Of a DNA stretch of 64,000 nt, positions 1 to 11,287 are shown in pieces; within the stretch, counting starts at the first letter, position 1; every line of letters begins with the position of its first letter. A model generated the notes under the pieces. It was not told the origin of the DNA, searched no databases, and saw only the letters and a list, made by a program, of their open reading frames with translations. Position numbers and translations under genes: made by a program. The stretch is taken from NCBI GenBank assembly GCA_003996215.1, contig QJPP01007233.1, positions 1,173,501 to 1,237,500 of the forward strand, written 5' to 3'. Origin of the DNA: Jaltomata sinuosa (Eukaryota; Streptophyta; Magnoliopsida; Solanales; Solanaceae).

Positions 1-607
1 ATCAAGTATATCAACCAAAAGAAATACGACAAGACAAAATAAACCAATCACACGAGACACCAAGATTTACGTGGAAAACCACTTCGGTGTGAAGAGTAAA
101 AACCACGGGACCAAAACCTCCACCATAATCACCAAGAGTTACAATAATGTTCTCCAAAATGGCCACCAAAGAAGTGCCAAACAACGAGCAACACTACATA
201 AATCACAATACCAAAAACAAGAGAATAAAAGGAGCAAAAACACCAAAAAACGCAGCTACTGTTCACGGATGCAAAACTGGAGCTACGGGGCACCAAATCC
301 AACTCTGTCAGTTTCTAATCAAAGATTGAGATTAGAGGAACAAGCTGTCCAAAAATCAGCTCAATCAGATAAGAAACGAAGCGGGAATCGCGATTTGAAG
401 TTGGCAATTTAGGGCTGAAATTAGGTGCGAAAATTGCACTTTTTCTCTATATGTGGCTGCTGAAAACTCTTGTGTGGATAATGAAATAAGACCTAAAAAA
501 GACTATATATATGCCCCATAGAATTGGGCCTATGGGCAAAAGTGGGTTGGTTCAAATTGGGCTTTATTTATCCACATAGGAAGGGAAAAAGACCCATAAC
601 CTCAACA
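1..607 (-). mobile_element. 3' LTR (partial) of copia retrotransposon
   Basis: This is the left long terminal repeat of the copia element, the 3' LTR in the element's minus-strand orientation. It matches 4795-5399 nearly base for base, with about 30 differences by eye over roughly 605 positions (about 95% identity). It ends in ...CTCAACA at 607, next to the polypurine tract. About 130 bases of its outer end lie before the window, so the outer target-site duplication cannot be seen. Confidence 0.93.
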
Positions 608-619
608 ATTCTCCCCTTC
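608..619 (-). other. Polypurine tract of the copia element
   Basis: On the minus strand this reads GAAGGGGAGAAT, directly before the LTR start TGTTGAGG. This is where plus-strand DNA priming occurs in LTR retrotransposons. It sits exactly at the junction of the internal region and the left LTR. Confidence 0.85.
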
Positions 620-746
620 ACAACTATGTGGAGGAGACAGCCATCCCGGCGATCATGCAACAATCTTCAAACTTCCCTCTTGGCAAAGTTTTAGTCATCA
701 TGTCGGAACCATTATCATCCGTATGAATCTTCTCAAGTTCAAGCAA

Positions 747-3700
747 CTAAGAATCCAACACATCACGAATCCAATGGTATCTCACATCAATGTGTTTAGA
801 CCGACCATGGAATGTAGAATTCTTGTCAAGATGTATAGCACTTTGACTGTCGCAATAAAGCACATACCTCTCTTGAGCACAACCAAGTTCCCCCAAGAAT
901 CTCTTCATCCAGAGCAACTCTTTACAAGCTTCAACGGCAGCAATAAGCTCAGCTTCTGTAGTAGATAGAGCAACACATTTTTGCAACCTAGATTGCCAAG
1001 ACACAGCTCCCCCTGCAAAATTAACCAGGTACCCTGAAGTAGACTTGCGAGTATCAACATCACCAGCCATGTCTGAATCAGTATAACCACAAAGAATAGG
1101 CTTTCCTGTACCAAAACACAAACTCAGACTAGAAGTGCCACAAAGATATCTCATGATCCACTTCACAGCATTCCAATGTTCCCTTCCCGGATTAGAAAGA
1201 AAACGGCTAACAATACCAACAACATGAGCAATATCTGGTCTTGTACAAATCATTGCATACATTAAACTACCAACAGCTGAAGCATAAGGAACTTTCTTCA
1301 TATTTTCCTTCTCATCATCACTGGAAGGACACTCTTTTGTGCTCAACTTGAAGTGCATAGCTAAAGGTGTACTGACAACCTTAGCCTTATTCATGTTGAA
1401 CCTTCGAAGTACTTTCTGAATGTACTTCTCCTGTGATAACCACAACTTTTTGGCTTTCTGTCACGGACAATCTGCATGCCAAGAATCTGCCTTGCTGGTC
1501 CTAAGTCTTTCATAGCAAAAGACTTACTCAACTCTTGCTTCAACTTTTGAATCCTGCAAGCATTATGACTAACAACAAGCATGTCATCAACATAAAGCAA
1601 CACAATAATAGAGTCACCATCAGAAAATTTTTGCACAAAAACACAATAATCTGAAGAAGTCTTCTTGAAGCCCTGTTGACTCATAAAAGAACCAAACTTC
1701 CTGTACCACTGTCTAGGAGCTTGTTTCAAGCCATACAAGCTCTTCTTCAATTTGCAAACATAATTCTCTTTTCCCTTGACTTCAAAACCTTCCGGCTTCT
1801 CCATATAAATTTCTTCATCTAAGTCACCATGGAGAAAAGCAGTTTTAACATCTATTTGTTCAATCTCTAAATCTAGACTTGCAGCTAAGCCTAAAACAAC
1901 ACGAATGGATGACATCTTCACAACTGGAGAGAATATCTCATCAAAATCAACTCCATTTTTCTGGTTAAAACCCTTCACAACTAATCTAGCTTTGTACCGT
2001 GGAACTGGATTGCCATCTTCATGTTTCACCCTGAAAACCCACCTGTTTTTCAATGCTTTTCTGTCTTTAGGTAACTTAACCAAATCAAAGGTATGATTAT
2101 CATGTAAGAATTTAATCTCATCTTTCATAGCATCAAACCACCTTTCTTTTTCTTCACTGTCCATGACCTCATCAAGACTCTCAGGTTCTCCCCCATCAGT
2201 CAAGAGTACATACTCATTGGGAGAATAACGAGATGAAGGTAGTTTCTCTCTAGTAGATCTTCTGAGAGAACTCTCTGGAGCATCAATAGCAGCTGGTTGC
2301 TGGCCAACCACATCCTCTTGCACCGGAGCATCAACAACATCCTGGTCATTCTGAACATGATCATCATCTTCATTATCAACTTGATTTTCATTTATTATGA
2401 AGATTTTCTTCAGGTGCAGTAGTCAAAGGAACTGGATCAACATCAACTAGGCTCTCACTACTCTGAGAATCAACCTTCTCAGTTTTGTCAAAATCTTCAA
2501 TTGTTTGGTCTTCAAAGAACACAACATCACGGCTTCTAACAAATTTTTTCTCAACTGGATCATAGAAACGATAGCCAAATTCATCTTGACCATAACTAAT
2601 GAAGATACCTACCTAGTTTTAACATCCAGCTTTGACCTTTCATCCTCAGGAACATGAACAAAAGCCTTACACTCAAAGACTCTAAGATGATCATAAGAAA
2701 CATTCTTACCAGACCAAACTCTGTCAGGAACATCACCATTCAAAGCAACATCAGGAGATAAATTGATAACATAAGCAGCAGTATTCAGTGTTTCTGCCCA
2801 AAAGGAATCTGGCAGCTTAGCATCTGAAAGCATACATCTAACTCTCTCAACTAGAGTTCTGTTTATCCTCTCTGCTAAACCATTTAACTGAGGAGTCTTT
2901 GGAGGAGTTTTCTGATGCCGAATACCCTGCTCTCTGCAATACCTATCAAAAGGACCAATATACTCACCACCATTATCTGAGCGGATGCATTTCAATTTCT
3001 TCCATGTCTGTCTCTCAACCAAGGCTTGAAAACCCTTGAACATATCAAGTACCTGATCCTTGGACTTCAAAGGAAATACCCAGAGTTTGCGAGAATGATC
3101 ATCAATAAAAGTCATAAAGTAAAGTGCATCACCATGAGACCTTACCTTAAAAGGACCACACAAATCAGAATGCACCAACTCCAGCAAATCTAGCTTTCTT
3201 GAAGGCAGATGACTCTGAAAAGAAACTATTTTCTGTTTACCGGCTAAGCAATGAACACATTTCTTCAACTTTGCTTGTTTCACTCCAGAAAGCAAATTTT
3301 TCTTAGTCAAATTGTCAATCCCCTTCTCACTCATATGACTCAGCCTTCTATGCCATAATTCTGATGAAGTATCATTCTCCACCAAGTTTACTGAGCCTCT
3401 AGAGATGGAGCCCTGAAATACGTACAAGTTAGACAACTTGTAACCACAAGCCACAACCATTGAACCTCTAGTAAGCTTCCACTGGCCAGCACCAAGGGTG
3501 TTAACATAATCCTCATCATCAAGGTTTCCTACAGAGATCAAATTCAGGCGAACATCTAGAGCATGCTTGACATTGTTGAGAACTAATCTCGAACCATTGT
3601 TACTTTCTAAACAAACTGTTCCAATGCCAAGAACTTCAACTTCATCATTATTACCCATCTTTAACATCCCAAAATTACCTGGAGTATAAGAAGAAAATAA

Positions 3701-4623
3701 TTCCTTCTTTGGCGTGACATGAGAAGTAGCACAAGAATCCACAAACCAGCTAGACTCATCACGAACAAGATTAATGGCATTTTCACCACAAGCAACAAAA
3801 AGATCATCATTAAGTACAACAGCAACACGATTCTCATTATCGCCTTCTTTCTTTTGTCGTCTCATATCTCTTTTGTGCTTGTGACAATATTTCATGATAT
3901 GTCCATTCTTGTGGTAATAGTCACATGTAACATTCTTGTATCTGGACTTTGACTTGCTTCTACTTGTACCTCTATCATTCTGACCTCTGAAGTTATTTCT
4001 CCCCTATCTTCAATAACCAAAATATCGGAGTGTGAAGCTGAAGAAGATGAGGCTTGTGATTTTCTTCTCATCTCTTCATTCAAGACACCACTCTTAGCAT
4101 ATTTCATAGTTACAACACCACTGGGAGCAGAATTAGTCAAAGAAACTCGAAGAGTCTCCTAAGAGTCTGGCAGAGTATTGAGAAGCCAAAGTCCCCGAAT
4201 TTCTTCAGCAAACTTTACACCCATTCCGGACAGCTGGTCAAGGACACCCTGAAAATTATTTATATGATCAGAAATAGGACTACCCTCTTTGTACCTGATA
4301 TTCATCAATTGTTTCAGCAGGAACAACTTGTTATTGCCAGTCTTCGAAGCATAAAGTGTCTCAAGCTTATCCCACAAACTTCTGGTATGTGTCTCATTCA
4401 CAATATAATTTCTAACATTATCTTCAACCCATTGTCGGATATAGCCACAAAACTGCAGATGCTCAAATTCCCAATCCTCATCATTCATAGATTCAGGTTT
4501 GTTATAAACAAACACAAGTAAGTGCATCTTCTTGACAAATAGAAGATCTTTCATCTTACCTTTCCAAGTATGATAATTACTACCATTCAAACATACCATC
4601 TTACTCATATTTGCCTCCATCAT
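747..4623 (-). pseudogene. Degenerate gag-pol of a Ty1/copia (Tnt1/Tork-like) retrotransposon
   Basis: The internal region of a copia element reads on the minus strand in the order gag, protease, integrase, reverse transcriptase, RNase H. Gag (4623-4159) starts MMEANMSKMVCLNGSNYHTW, as in Tnt1/Tork copies. Protease carries DSCATSHVT. Integrase carries HSDLCGPF, RSDNGGEY and NGLAERINRT (the D, D, E positions). RT carries YVDDM and the SLYGLKQAPRQWY box. RNase H carries CDSQSAIHLDKN. The frame is interrupted near 4160 (stop after LLNTLPDS), between gag and the zinc knuckle (about 3895-4140), at 2324-2608 and at about 1440, so no single polyprotein can be made. The zinc knuckle reads CDYYHKNGHIMKYC, with its second Cys replaced by Tyr. 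It is a dead copy that could only be moved by proteins supplied in trans. Confidence 0.93.
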
Positions 4624-4645
4624 TCAAATCGACTATCAAAAACAA

Positions 4646-4662
4646 CCAATGCTCTGATACCA
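4646..4662 (-). other. Primer-binding site, initiator tRNA-Met type
   Basis: The minus strand reads TGGTATCAGAGCATTGG three bases inside the LTR. TGGTATCAGAGC is the standard plant copia primer-binding site, complementary to the 3' end of initiator methionine tRNA. It fixes the element's orientation as minus. Confidence 0.9.
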
Positions 4663-4665
4663 CTT

Positions 4666-5399
4666 TGTTGGGAAAGGCAAGGCACTAACAAAGAATGCAC
4701 GACATGGTAGCAACGGAAGAATACCCAAGTCTAAATTTTCCCTTTTTTGAACCAAGAGAAGACAAACAAACCAAGCACAATGGTAATAAGGCAGCAAGTA
4801 TATCAACCAAAAGAAATACGACAAGACAAAATAAATCAATCACACGAGACACCAAGATTTACATGGAAAACCCCTTCGGTGTGAAGAGTAAAAACCACGG
4901 TACCAAAACCTCCACTATAATCATCAAGAGTTACAATAATGTTATCCAAAATGGCCACCAAAGAAGTGTCAAACAACGAACAACACTACATAAATCACAA
5001 CACCAAAAACAAGAGAATAAAAGGAGTAAAAGCACCAAAAAATATAGCTACTGTTCACGGATGAAAAACTGGAGCTATGGGGCACCAAATCCAACTCTGT
5101 CAGTTTCTAATCAAAGATTGAGATGAGAGGAACAAGCTGTCCAAAAATTAGCTCAATCAGATAAGAAACGAAGCGGGAATCGCGATTTGAAGTTAGCAAT
5201 TTAGAGCTGAAATTAGGTGCGAAAATCTGCATTTTTTCTCTATATGTGGCTGCTGAAAACTCTTGTGTGGATAATGAAATAAGACCTAAAAAGGCTATAT
5301 ATATGCCCCATAGAATTGGGCCTATGGGCAAAAGTGGGTTGGTCTAAATTGGGCTTTATTTATCCACATAGAAAGGGAAAAAGACCCATAACCCCAACA
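4666..5399 (-). mobile_element. 5' LTR of copia retrotransposon
   Basis: A complete 734-bp LTR with inverted ends TGTTGGG...CCCAACA. It holds a TATATATA stretch near 5285-5300. The sequence just outside, from 5400, begins GTTAG, the likely 5-bp target-site duplication; its partner lies before the window. By eye the two LTRs differ at about 30 of 605 positions, which suggests an insertion that is not recent. Confidence 0.93.
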
Positions 5400-5620
5400 G
5401 TTAGCCCTTCGTTCGATCAACAAAGAAGTCATCCTTGACAATTTCCCAATGGCATATACTTAATCGAGAAAGGCTTCCATCAGAAGGCAGGCATGTATTT
5501 ACATTTCTGATACCTTTTGCGCACATTATATTGTCAAACCAGCTACTATTCGTATTATTCTTTCTCTCGCTTGCACGTATAGTTGGACTCTTAAGCAACT
5601 GGAGATCTGTAATGAAGGCA
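5400..5620 (+). repeat. Copy of the cysteine synthase 3'-flanking sequence
   Basis: This segment matches 16778-16985 with many shared blocks, such as TTAGCCCTTCGTTC, GTCATCCTTGAC, AATTTCCCAATGGCAT, TATTCGTATTATTCTTTCT and CTCTTAAGCAACTGGAG. The second copy lies about 460 bp downstream of the cysteine synthase stop codon. This copy sits directly against the copia LTR, with no OASTL coding exon beside it in the window. The simplest reading is a tandem duplication of the OASTL region whose upstream copy was split by the retrotransposon. Confidence 0.8.
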
Positions 5621-8447
5621 GGGTCAAAAAAAATGAAAGAAAGGAGAAAAGAGGGACTGCTGAGCACTTATACATTTTACTAGTCACAAGGAACCTCCTG
5701 CTTTTAAGGATAAACTATGATATTTGATGGACGGGCAGGTCAACCATGTAATTTATCCCTTAAGCTGAACGAACTTGACCCTGCTCCATTAGTTTAGAAC
5801 TATAGAGTTTACTTGCTTCTCACTAACGGCAGAATCATTAGCTTCATCACTCTACTCTAAATCAAATTTAAAACACTTGGCTATAGGATGACCTTCCTTC
5901 ACTCCGGAAGGGTAGGTTCCATACCGACAAGACCTCCTGTCCCAGAATCTGCTCATTTCATGCCAATTAAAGTGAAACTTAATCACCAAGGTAGAGTTGA
6001 CCGGGGATAATGTTGCAGGAGTATTTAGAGCATAATATATATGTCAAAATTTTCTTGAAGCTCAATTTGACTTTTCTCCCTCTGCATGAATTTGTGATAA
6101 ATAACACCATTTCCAAACTAAAAGTCAATTATTGGTTAATCTATTGTTTGCCAACTGTATTATGAAATCAACAAAGTTAACTTATAATTAAAGATAAACA
6201 ACAAAAATAGAAGAAATTATGTCATGATATTGCAATACGGTGTCCGCAAATGTTCTTCCAAATTAAATCATACAAAAAATATCTTAAAATCGAAAAAAAA
6301 TAATGTTGTTGTCTTACTTTAAACTTTTCTTTTCTAAAAAGATGCATGTATACAAGAAAACGTCAAAATATTACAAGCTATGTTGTATATAAAAGATTTA
6401 ATAAAGTTATTAGATGAATAAACTTATTAACATAACATTTCAAATACAAAGTTTAAACTTTTGATCATCCAAAAAATGTTTGCAAGATAATGTTCTTATC
6501 CAATAACTATCTTCTGCTTGATAATTGTTCCTTATTTCGCTTATTCTTTCTCAAGTGTTCCTAAAAGATTGAATAAATGTACAAAATATTGGACTCGTAC
6601 TCAACACAAGCGTATAGTCTCAATTTCTATTATTTAAAAACAATAGTTTAAGGTGTAAGAACATGGATATATAGATATGAAATTATCAGGGTAAATTCAT
6701 ATAATGTCAACGTTTGCCTAACCTCTTATGCTAAAAAAAAATCTCACTTTTTTGTCAATTCTACTATTGCCTAACCCTATATTTTAGAATGCTCCACATA
6801 AATACTACAATGTCTACATATTTAGAATGCTCCACATAAATACTACAGTGTCTACATATTTATAGTATTTGGTCTAAAGCTAGATATTTATACACATGAT
6901 TGAGTATTAAAAAAAATTGCAATTTGCGCATGCATTACTTTAATTTTTATGAATGAAATACTTCTTTATTTTTTGAAGAAAATAAATAAATTTATAAAAA
7001 AATACTCTTCTATAATTTGATTAAGAAAATTCTATTAAATGTCACTTTAAAAAATTACTGGTGAAAAATATGATAACTTTATCAAATTGTTAACCTTTAA
7101 GAAAATATAATTGGATTATGATATAAATTAATATGTAGCAAAAATATGACATGCGTGTTGAACAAAGCACCACGACGCTTCAATTGTCTAACTTGAAGCA
7201 CCAACAATGGAAAAAATAGCAGTAATTTTAATTTGTTTGTCTGATTTTTATTTGACACGAAATTTAAGAAAATAAAGATTTTTTTTGAATTTTGTGATCT
7301 TAAATTAAAGATATATAGAATATATTAAAAGATTTTTTAATTTTATGGCCTTAAATATGTTATGTAAGAAATTATAATTAAAAAATTATCAAAAAATTGA
7401 TATTTATTTTAAACAAACTAAAAATAAAAGCAACACAAACATAGAAAAATACTATATAGCCTTAGAAATGCAAAATAAGTACATTTTGAATTTTTCAAAA
7501 TACATATTAATTTTTTCAATTGGTATCTTTTACTTTTTTTTAATCTATTTAAAAAAGAATGTCTTTTTTTAATTTTTTGACAACTTTTTAATTTGGAAAA
7601 GTTTTAGAAAAATACAATTACCTAACTTACATTGCAAAAATATAGTCAAAAACTTACATTACAAATTTCAAGCCCAAAACACGTACAACATTATACAACC
7701 GGTATACAATAATATACAAAACTTTCATATATTTTTTTAAAAAAATATTTAAAAACTTGGTATACAATATTATACACACAATATACAATATTATACAAAA
7801 TTATAAGAGTTATTTATAGTTTTATACACCCATATACAATGATTTGGCTTTCTTACTTGAATTCAAACACCAGATTCATCCAAAAACACCTCAAAACTAC
7901 ACCAAATCATCAAAAAAATTCAGATTTAGGCTCCTCAATACGTAGCCGATCTTTGCAACAATGCCCACGTGAAAATGAACTTATTTGCAAAAATTTAATT
8001 TTCAATCTTTGAAGCTTCGACCTTCAACAATGGTTGAAACATTTTTTCCACCTCACAACACAACTCTCAAAAAAAAAAACAAATCCAACAATCTCCAATT
8101 GCACAACTCAAACATATCTAAGCCCTACAATTTAGAATTGTCATAAAAATGGTCAATTCAGGTAAGCATTCAAAATCTTGATAAAATTATGTAAAGTAAC
8201 TTTATGAAGTACACTTTCAGATAATTTTCTCTTTTCGTTAATTTTAACTTTTTACATGACATGTTTAAAATCATACGATTAAATGATATTGTAGTACATT
8301 TTACATATTTTTAGTTTGAGATTATAAAATTCAAAAATCTTCTTCACTTTATTAAACTTCACGCCAATTCAAACCAGACAAATAAATTAAACGGGTGGAG
8401 TACTAATATGGACAACATGCAAAGTGTTAGAGATCTTAGTGCATGTG
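5621..8447. other. AT-rich gene-free stretch
   Basis: No coding exon or RNA gene is visible. It is very AT-rich with many short homopolymer runs. It contains a two-copy tandem repeat at 6780-6862 and a stretch at about 7690-7850 rich in TATACAA/ATATACAAT words. Nothing else could be assigned. Confidence 0.6.
6780..6862. repeat. Two-copy tandem repeat, about 42-bp unit
   Basis: The unit TTTAGAATGCTCCACATAAA followed by TACTACARTGTCTACATAT occurs twice head to tail with a single A/G difference. It looks like a recent slippage or tandem duplication in otherwise unremarkable AT-rich DNA. Confidence 0.85.
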
Positions 8448-10485
8448 TATTAATACCAGGAAATTACATGGAGTGTCCTCAAAAGTGAGTGGTCTTCAAT
8501 TTATGCCCCTCATAAGAAAAGTCTTTAAAAAATACATTTCCTTCCTTTTTATGTGTAGAACATATATATTTTTGCCCCTCTACACCATAACTCTCCATGT
8601 TCATTTGTCTCTCAACTTTTAATTTTCATTTTTCTTTTTTCTTTTATCTTTTTAATTTTTTATCTTTTTTCTTTTTTTTTCTTTTTTCTCAATTTTTTTT
8701 TAATTCTCGTTTTCTTTTTTCTCAACCTTTATTTTTATTTTTCTCTCAACTTTTTTTTTGTTCTTTTTTTTCTCAACCTTTATTTTTTTTTCTCTTTTTT
8801 CTTTTTTTCTCAACTTTTTTTTCTGTTTTTTCCTTTTTTTTAATCTTTATTTTTTCCTTTTCTCTTTCTTTCTTCTCTTTTTTTCTTTTTTCTTAACCTC
8901 TATTATTTTTTGCTAATGAACAAAAAGTTGGATAATCCGCAAAGAGGATCTTCTTTATTTGAAATCGAAGTAAATTTAAGGACGTGCTTTGTTATTTGGA
9001 AGTCCTTTGGAACAAGTCTTGCCTCTAAGACAAATATTATAGAATATCTCATAAATCAAGACACAATGAGGTAGTGTCAAGTCTTGCTCGTGGAGCATAA
9101 CTTGTTGTTTGAAAAATTCTTGAGCTAAGTCTTACCTCTAAGGCAAGAGTTATAGAGCATCTCATAAATTAAGACACAATGAAGTAGTGTTAACTCTTGC
9201 CCATGAGGCATAACTTGTTTTTTGGGAGGCTCTTGGGCTAAGTCTTGCCTCTAAGGCAAACGTTATAGAGTATCTCATGATCAAGACATAAAGTGTTAGT
9301 GTCAACTCTTGTCAATGAGGCGTAACTTGTTGGTTGAAAGTCTTTTAGCTAAGTTTTGCCTCTAAGGCAAGAGTTATAGAGCATCGCATAAATCAAGACA
9401 CAATGTGGTAGTGTCAACTCTTGCCCATGATGCGTAATTTATTATTTGGAAGTCTTTGGGCTAAGTTTTGCCTATTAGGCAAGCGTTATAGAGCATCCCA
9501 TAAATCAAGCACAATATGATAGTGTCAACTCTTGCCCATGGGACGTAACTTGTTGTTTGAAAGTCCTTGGGCTAAGTCTTGTCTCTAAGGCAAGAGTTAT
9601 AGAATGTCTCATAAATCAAGATACAATGAGGTAGTGTCAAGTCTTGCTCGTGGGGCATAACTTGTTGTTTGAAAATCCTTTGCTAAGTCTTGCCTCTAAG
9701 ACAAGAGTTATAGAGTATCTCATAAATTTAGACATAATGAAGTAGTGTGAACTCTTGCCCATGGAGCGTAACTTGTATTTTTTTAGAGGTCCTTGGGCTA
9801 AGTCTTGCCTCTGAGGCAAATGTTATAAAAACATCTCATAAATCAAGACACAATATACTAGTGTCAAGTCTTGCTCATGGGCGTAATTTGTTGTTTGGAA
9901 GTCTTTGGGCTAAGTCTTCCCTCTAAAGCAAGAGTTATAGAACATCTCATAAAAAAAATAAAGGTCGAAAAAATTGATTAAAAAAAGAGAAAAAAAAAAT
10001 TAAAAAATAGAAGTTGAGAGGAAAAAAAAATTGAGGAAAAAAGAAAAAAACGAAGAAAAAAAAGACAACAAAAATTAAAGGTTGAGAAAAATTAAAAAAT
10101 AAAAAATAAAAGGAGAAAAAAAATAGAATTGAGAGGAGAAAAGAAAAAAAATAAAGATTGAGAAAAAAGAAAAAAAGGCAGAAGAAAGAATAAAATAAAA
10201 AATAAAAGAAAAATAAATGTTGAGAAAAAAAGAAAAAAAGAAAAAAGAAAAAATAGAAATAAAAAAAAAGAAAAGAAAAAAGAGAAAAAGAAATATATAT
10301 AAAAGTTGAGAGACAAATGAGCATTGAGAGTTATTTAAAAATATTTGAGGTGTAGAGGGGTAAAAAGGTAGTTGTTCTATACATAAAAATATGGAAGACT
10401 ATTTTTGTAAGACCATTTTTATGGGGGAAAAAATACAAAGTCATTCTCTTTAAAGAGCATTTGTGTAGTTGTCCCTATTAATACC
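8448..10485. mobile_element. Foldback/Mutator-like non-autonomous element with satellite core
   Basis: The element is bounded by a direct repeat TATTAATACC at 8448-8457 and 10476-10485 (10 bp, or 11 with the next A). This is close to the 9-10 bp duplication made by Mutator-like elements. The outer arms (about 8458-8910 and 9950-10475) are long imperfect inverted repeats. The left arm reads GGTGTCCTC-like termini, then GCCCCTCTACACC, then TCATTTGTCTCTCAACTTTT, then a 300-bp pyrimidine-rich tract. The right arm is its reverse complement with a purine-rich tract. No transposase is encoded, so it is non-autonomous. The core is a tandem repeat, listed separately. It sits about 800 bp upstream of the cysteine synthase start codon. 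Confidence 0.8.
8985..9955. repeat. Nine-copy tandem satellite, about 112-bp unit
   Basis: The core of the foldback element is nine head-to-tail copies of a roughly 112-bp unit. Each contains TTGCCTCTAAGGCAAGAG, GTTATAGAGCATCTCATAAA, TCAAGACACAATG, TAGTGTCAACTCTTGC and AACTTGTTGTTTGGAAGTC. Copies start near 9021, 9134, 9246, 9356, 9468, 9578, 9691, 9804 and 9919. They differ by scattered substitutions and small indels. The unit includes a small palindrome, TTGCC-tctaa-GGCAA. Confidence 0.9.
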
Positions 10486-11287
10486 ACCCATTTTTTGGTC
10501 CTTTCTATTTGAGTTTTTTCCAAAGGAAGCTAGCAAACATCAAAGTATCCACAAGGTACAAAGAACCAAATTGGGTTCTTGAATTAGTTGTAAATTTCTG
10601 ATCATTAACTTGTGCGACTTCAAGGCTCTGTTTGATTGGTTTGAGTAAGTGGCTATCTGAAAAATCAGTTCCTTTCCAATGTAAATAGAAAACAATTACT
10701 CTAGTAGATGTCTGTTTATTTAATGCTCTCATATGGAAGATTATGTAGTCAATTAGCAAACTATGTGCTGGAAAAATTTGCTCTTTTCCTTATCAAAAAT
10801 TACTTTGGGTTTTTTCATTTTGTGTCAGTTTATTAGCTCCTAGTGTAATTTATCTTTATTCCATGCTGATTGTGGAAAATATCTGCTAGCCTAGTTGCAC
10901 TTGATGTAAACTTTATGTTAGTTTCCTTTTGTTATTACCAGTTTTGACAAGTTCAGGGTTTTGATTGGGGCTGCCTGCTGCATTTCATTTGTTCTCCTGC
11001 CTTTATTTAATTGTAGGTTTTTAACTTGGTTTTCCAATGTTGTGACTTTTGGTCTCTGTTTGCATAGCACAAAATAGATTTAACTGAATCAAGTGTCCAA
11101 ACTTGAGTGTCGAAGATCGAGCAAGTTTTTCTTGTATGGTTGCTATATATAATGCATTCCTTATCTGGCTCATCATACAATGTGGTTTCACTTCCATGAC
11201 AGTGTAGTAGGTTACATAGGTTATCTTTTTCATATTATTAACTATTCGTAGCTCTTGTTTCTTGTTGCAGTAAGTCAGCAAGACAAT
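10486..11287 (+). promoter_or_regulatory. Upstream region of the cysteine synthase gene
   Basis: No protein exon is evident between the foldback element and the first OASTL codon. The ATG at 11288 is preceded by a good acceptor (TTGTTGCAG ending at about 11270). This suggests a 5'UTR intron, as is common in plant OASTL genes, with the non-coding first exon and promoter somewhere in 10500-11250. I cannot place the transcription start. Confidence 0.4.

Noticed and set aside
8597..8896. Phe/Leu-rich 99-residue open frame
   Set aside because: It is the pyrimidine-rich arm of the foldback element; pure low complexity with no start context or homology.
8985..9955. CRISPR-like array
   Set aside because: The repeated unit is about 112 bp and contiguous without distinct spacers, in a plant genome; it is a satellite array.
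9947..10324. Phe/Leu-rich open frames on the minus strand
   Set aside because: They are the mirror arm of the same foldback element, not genes.
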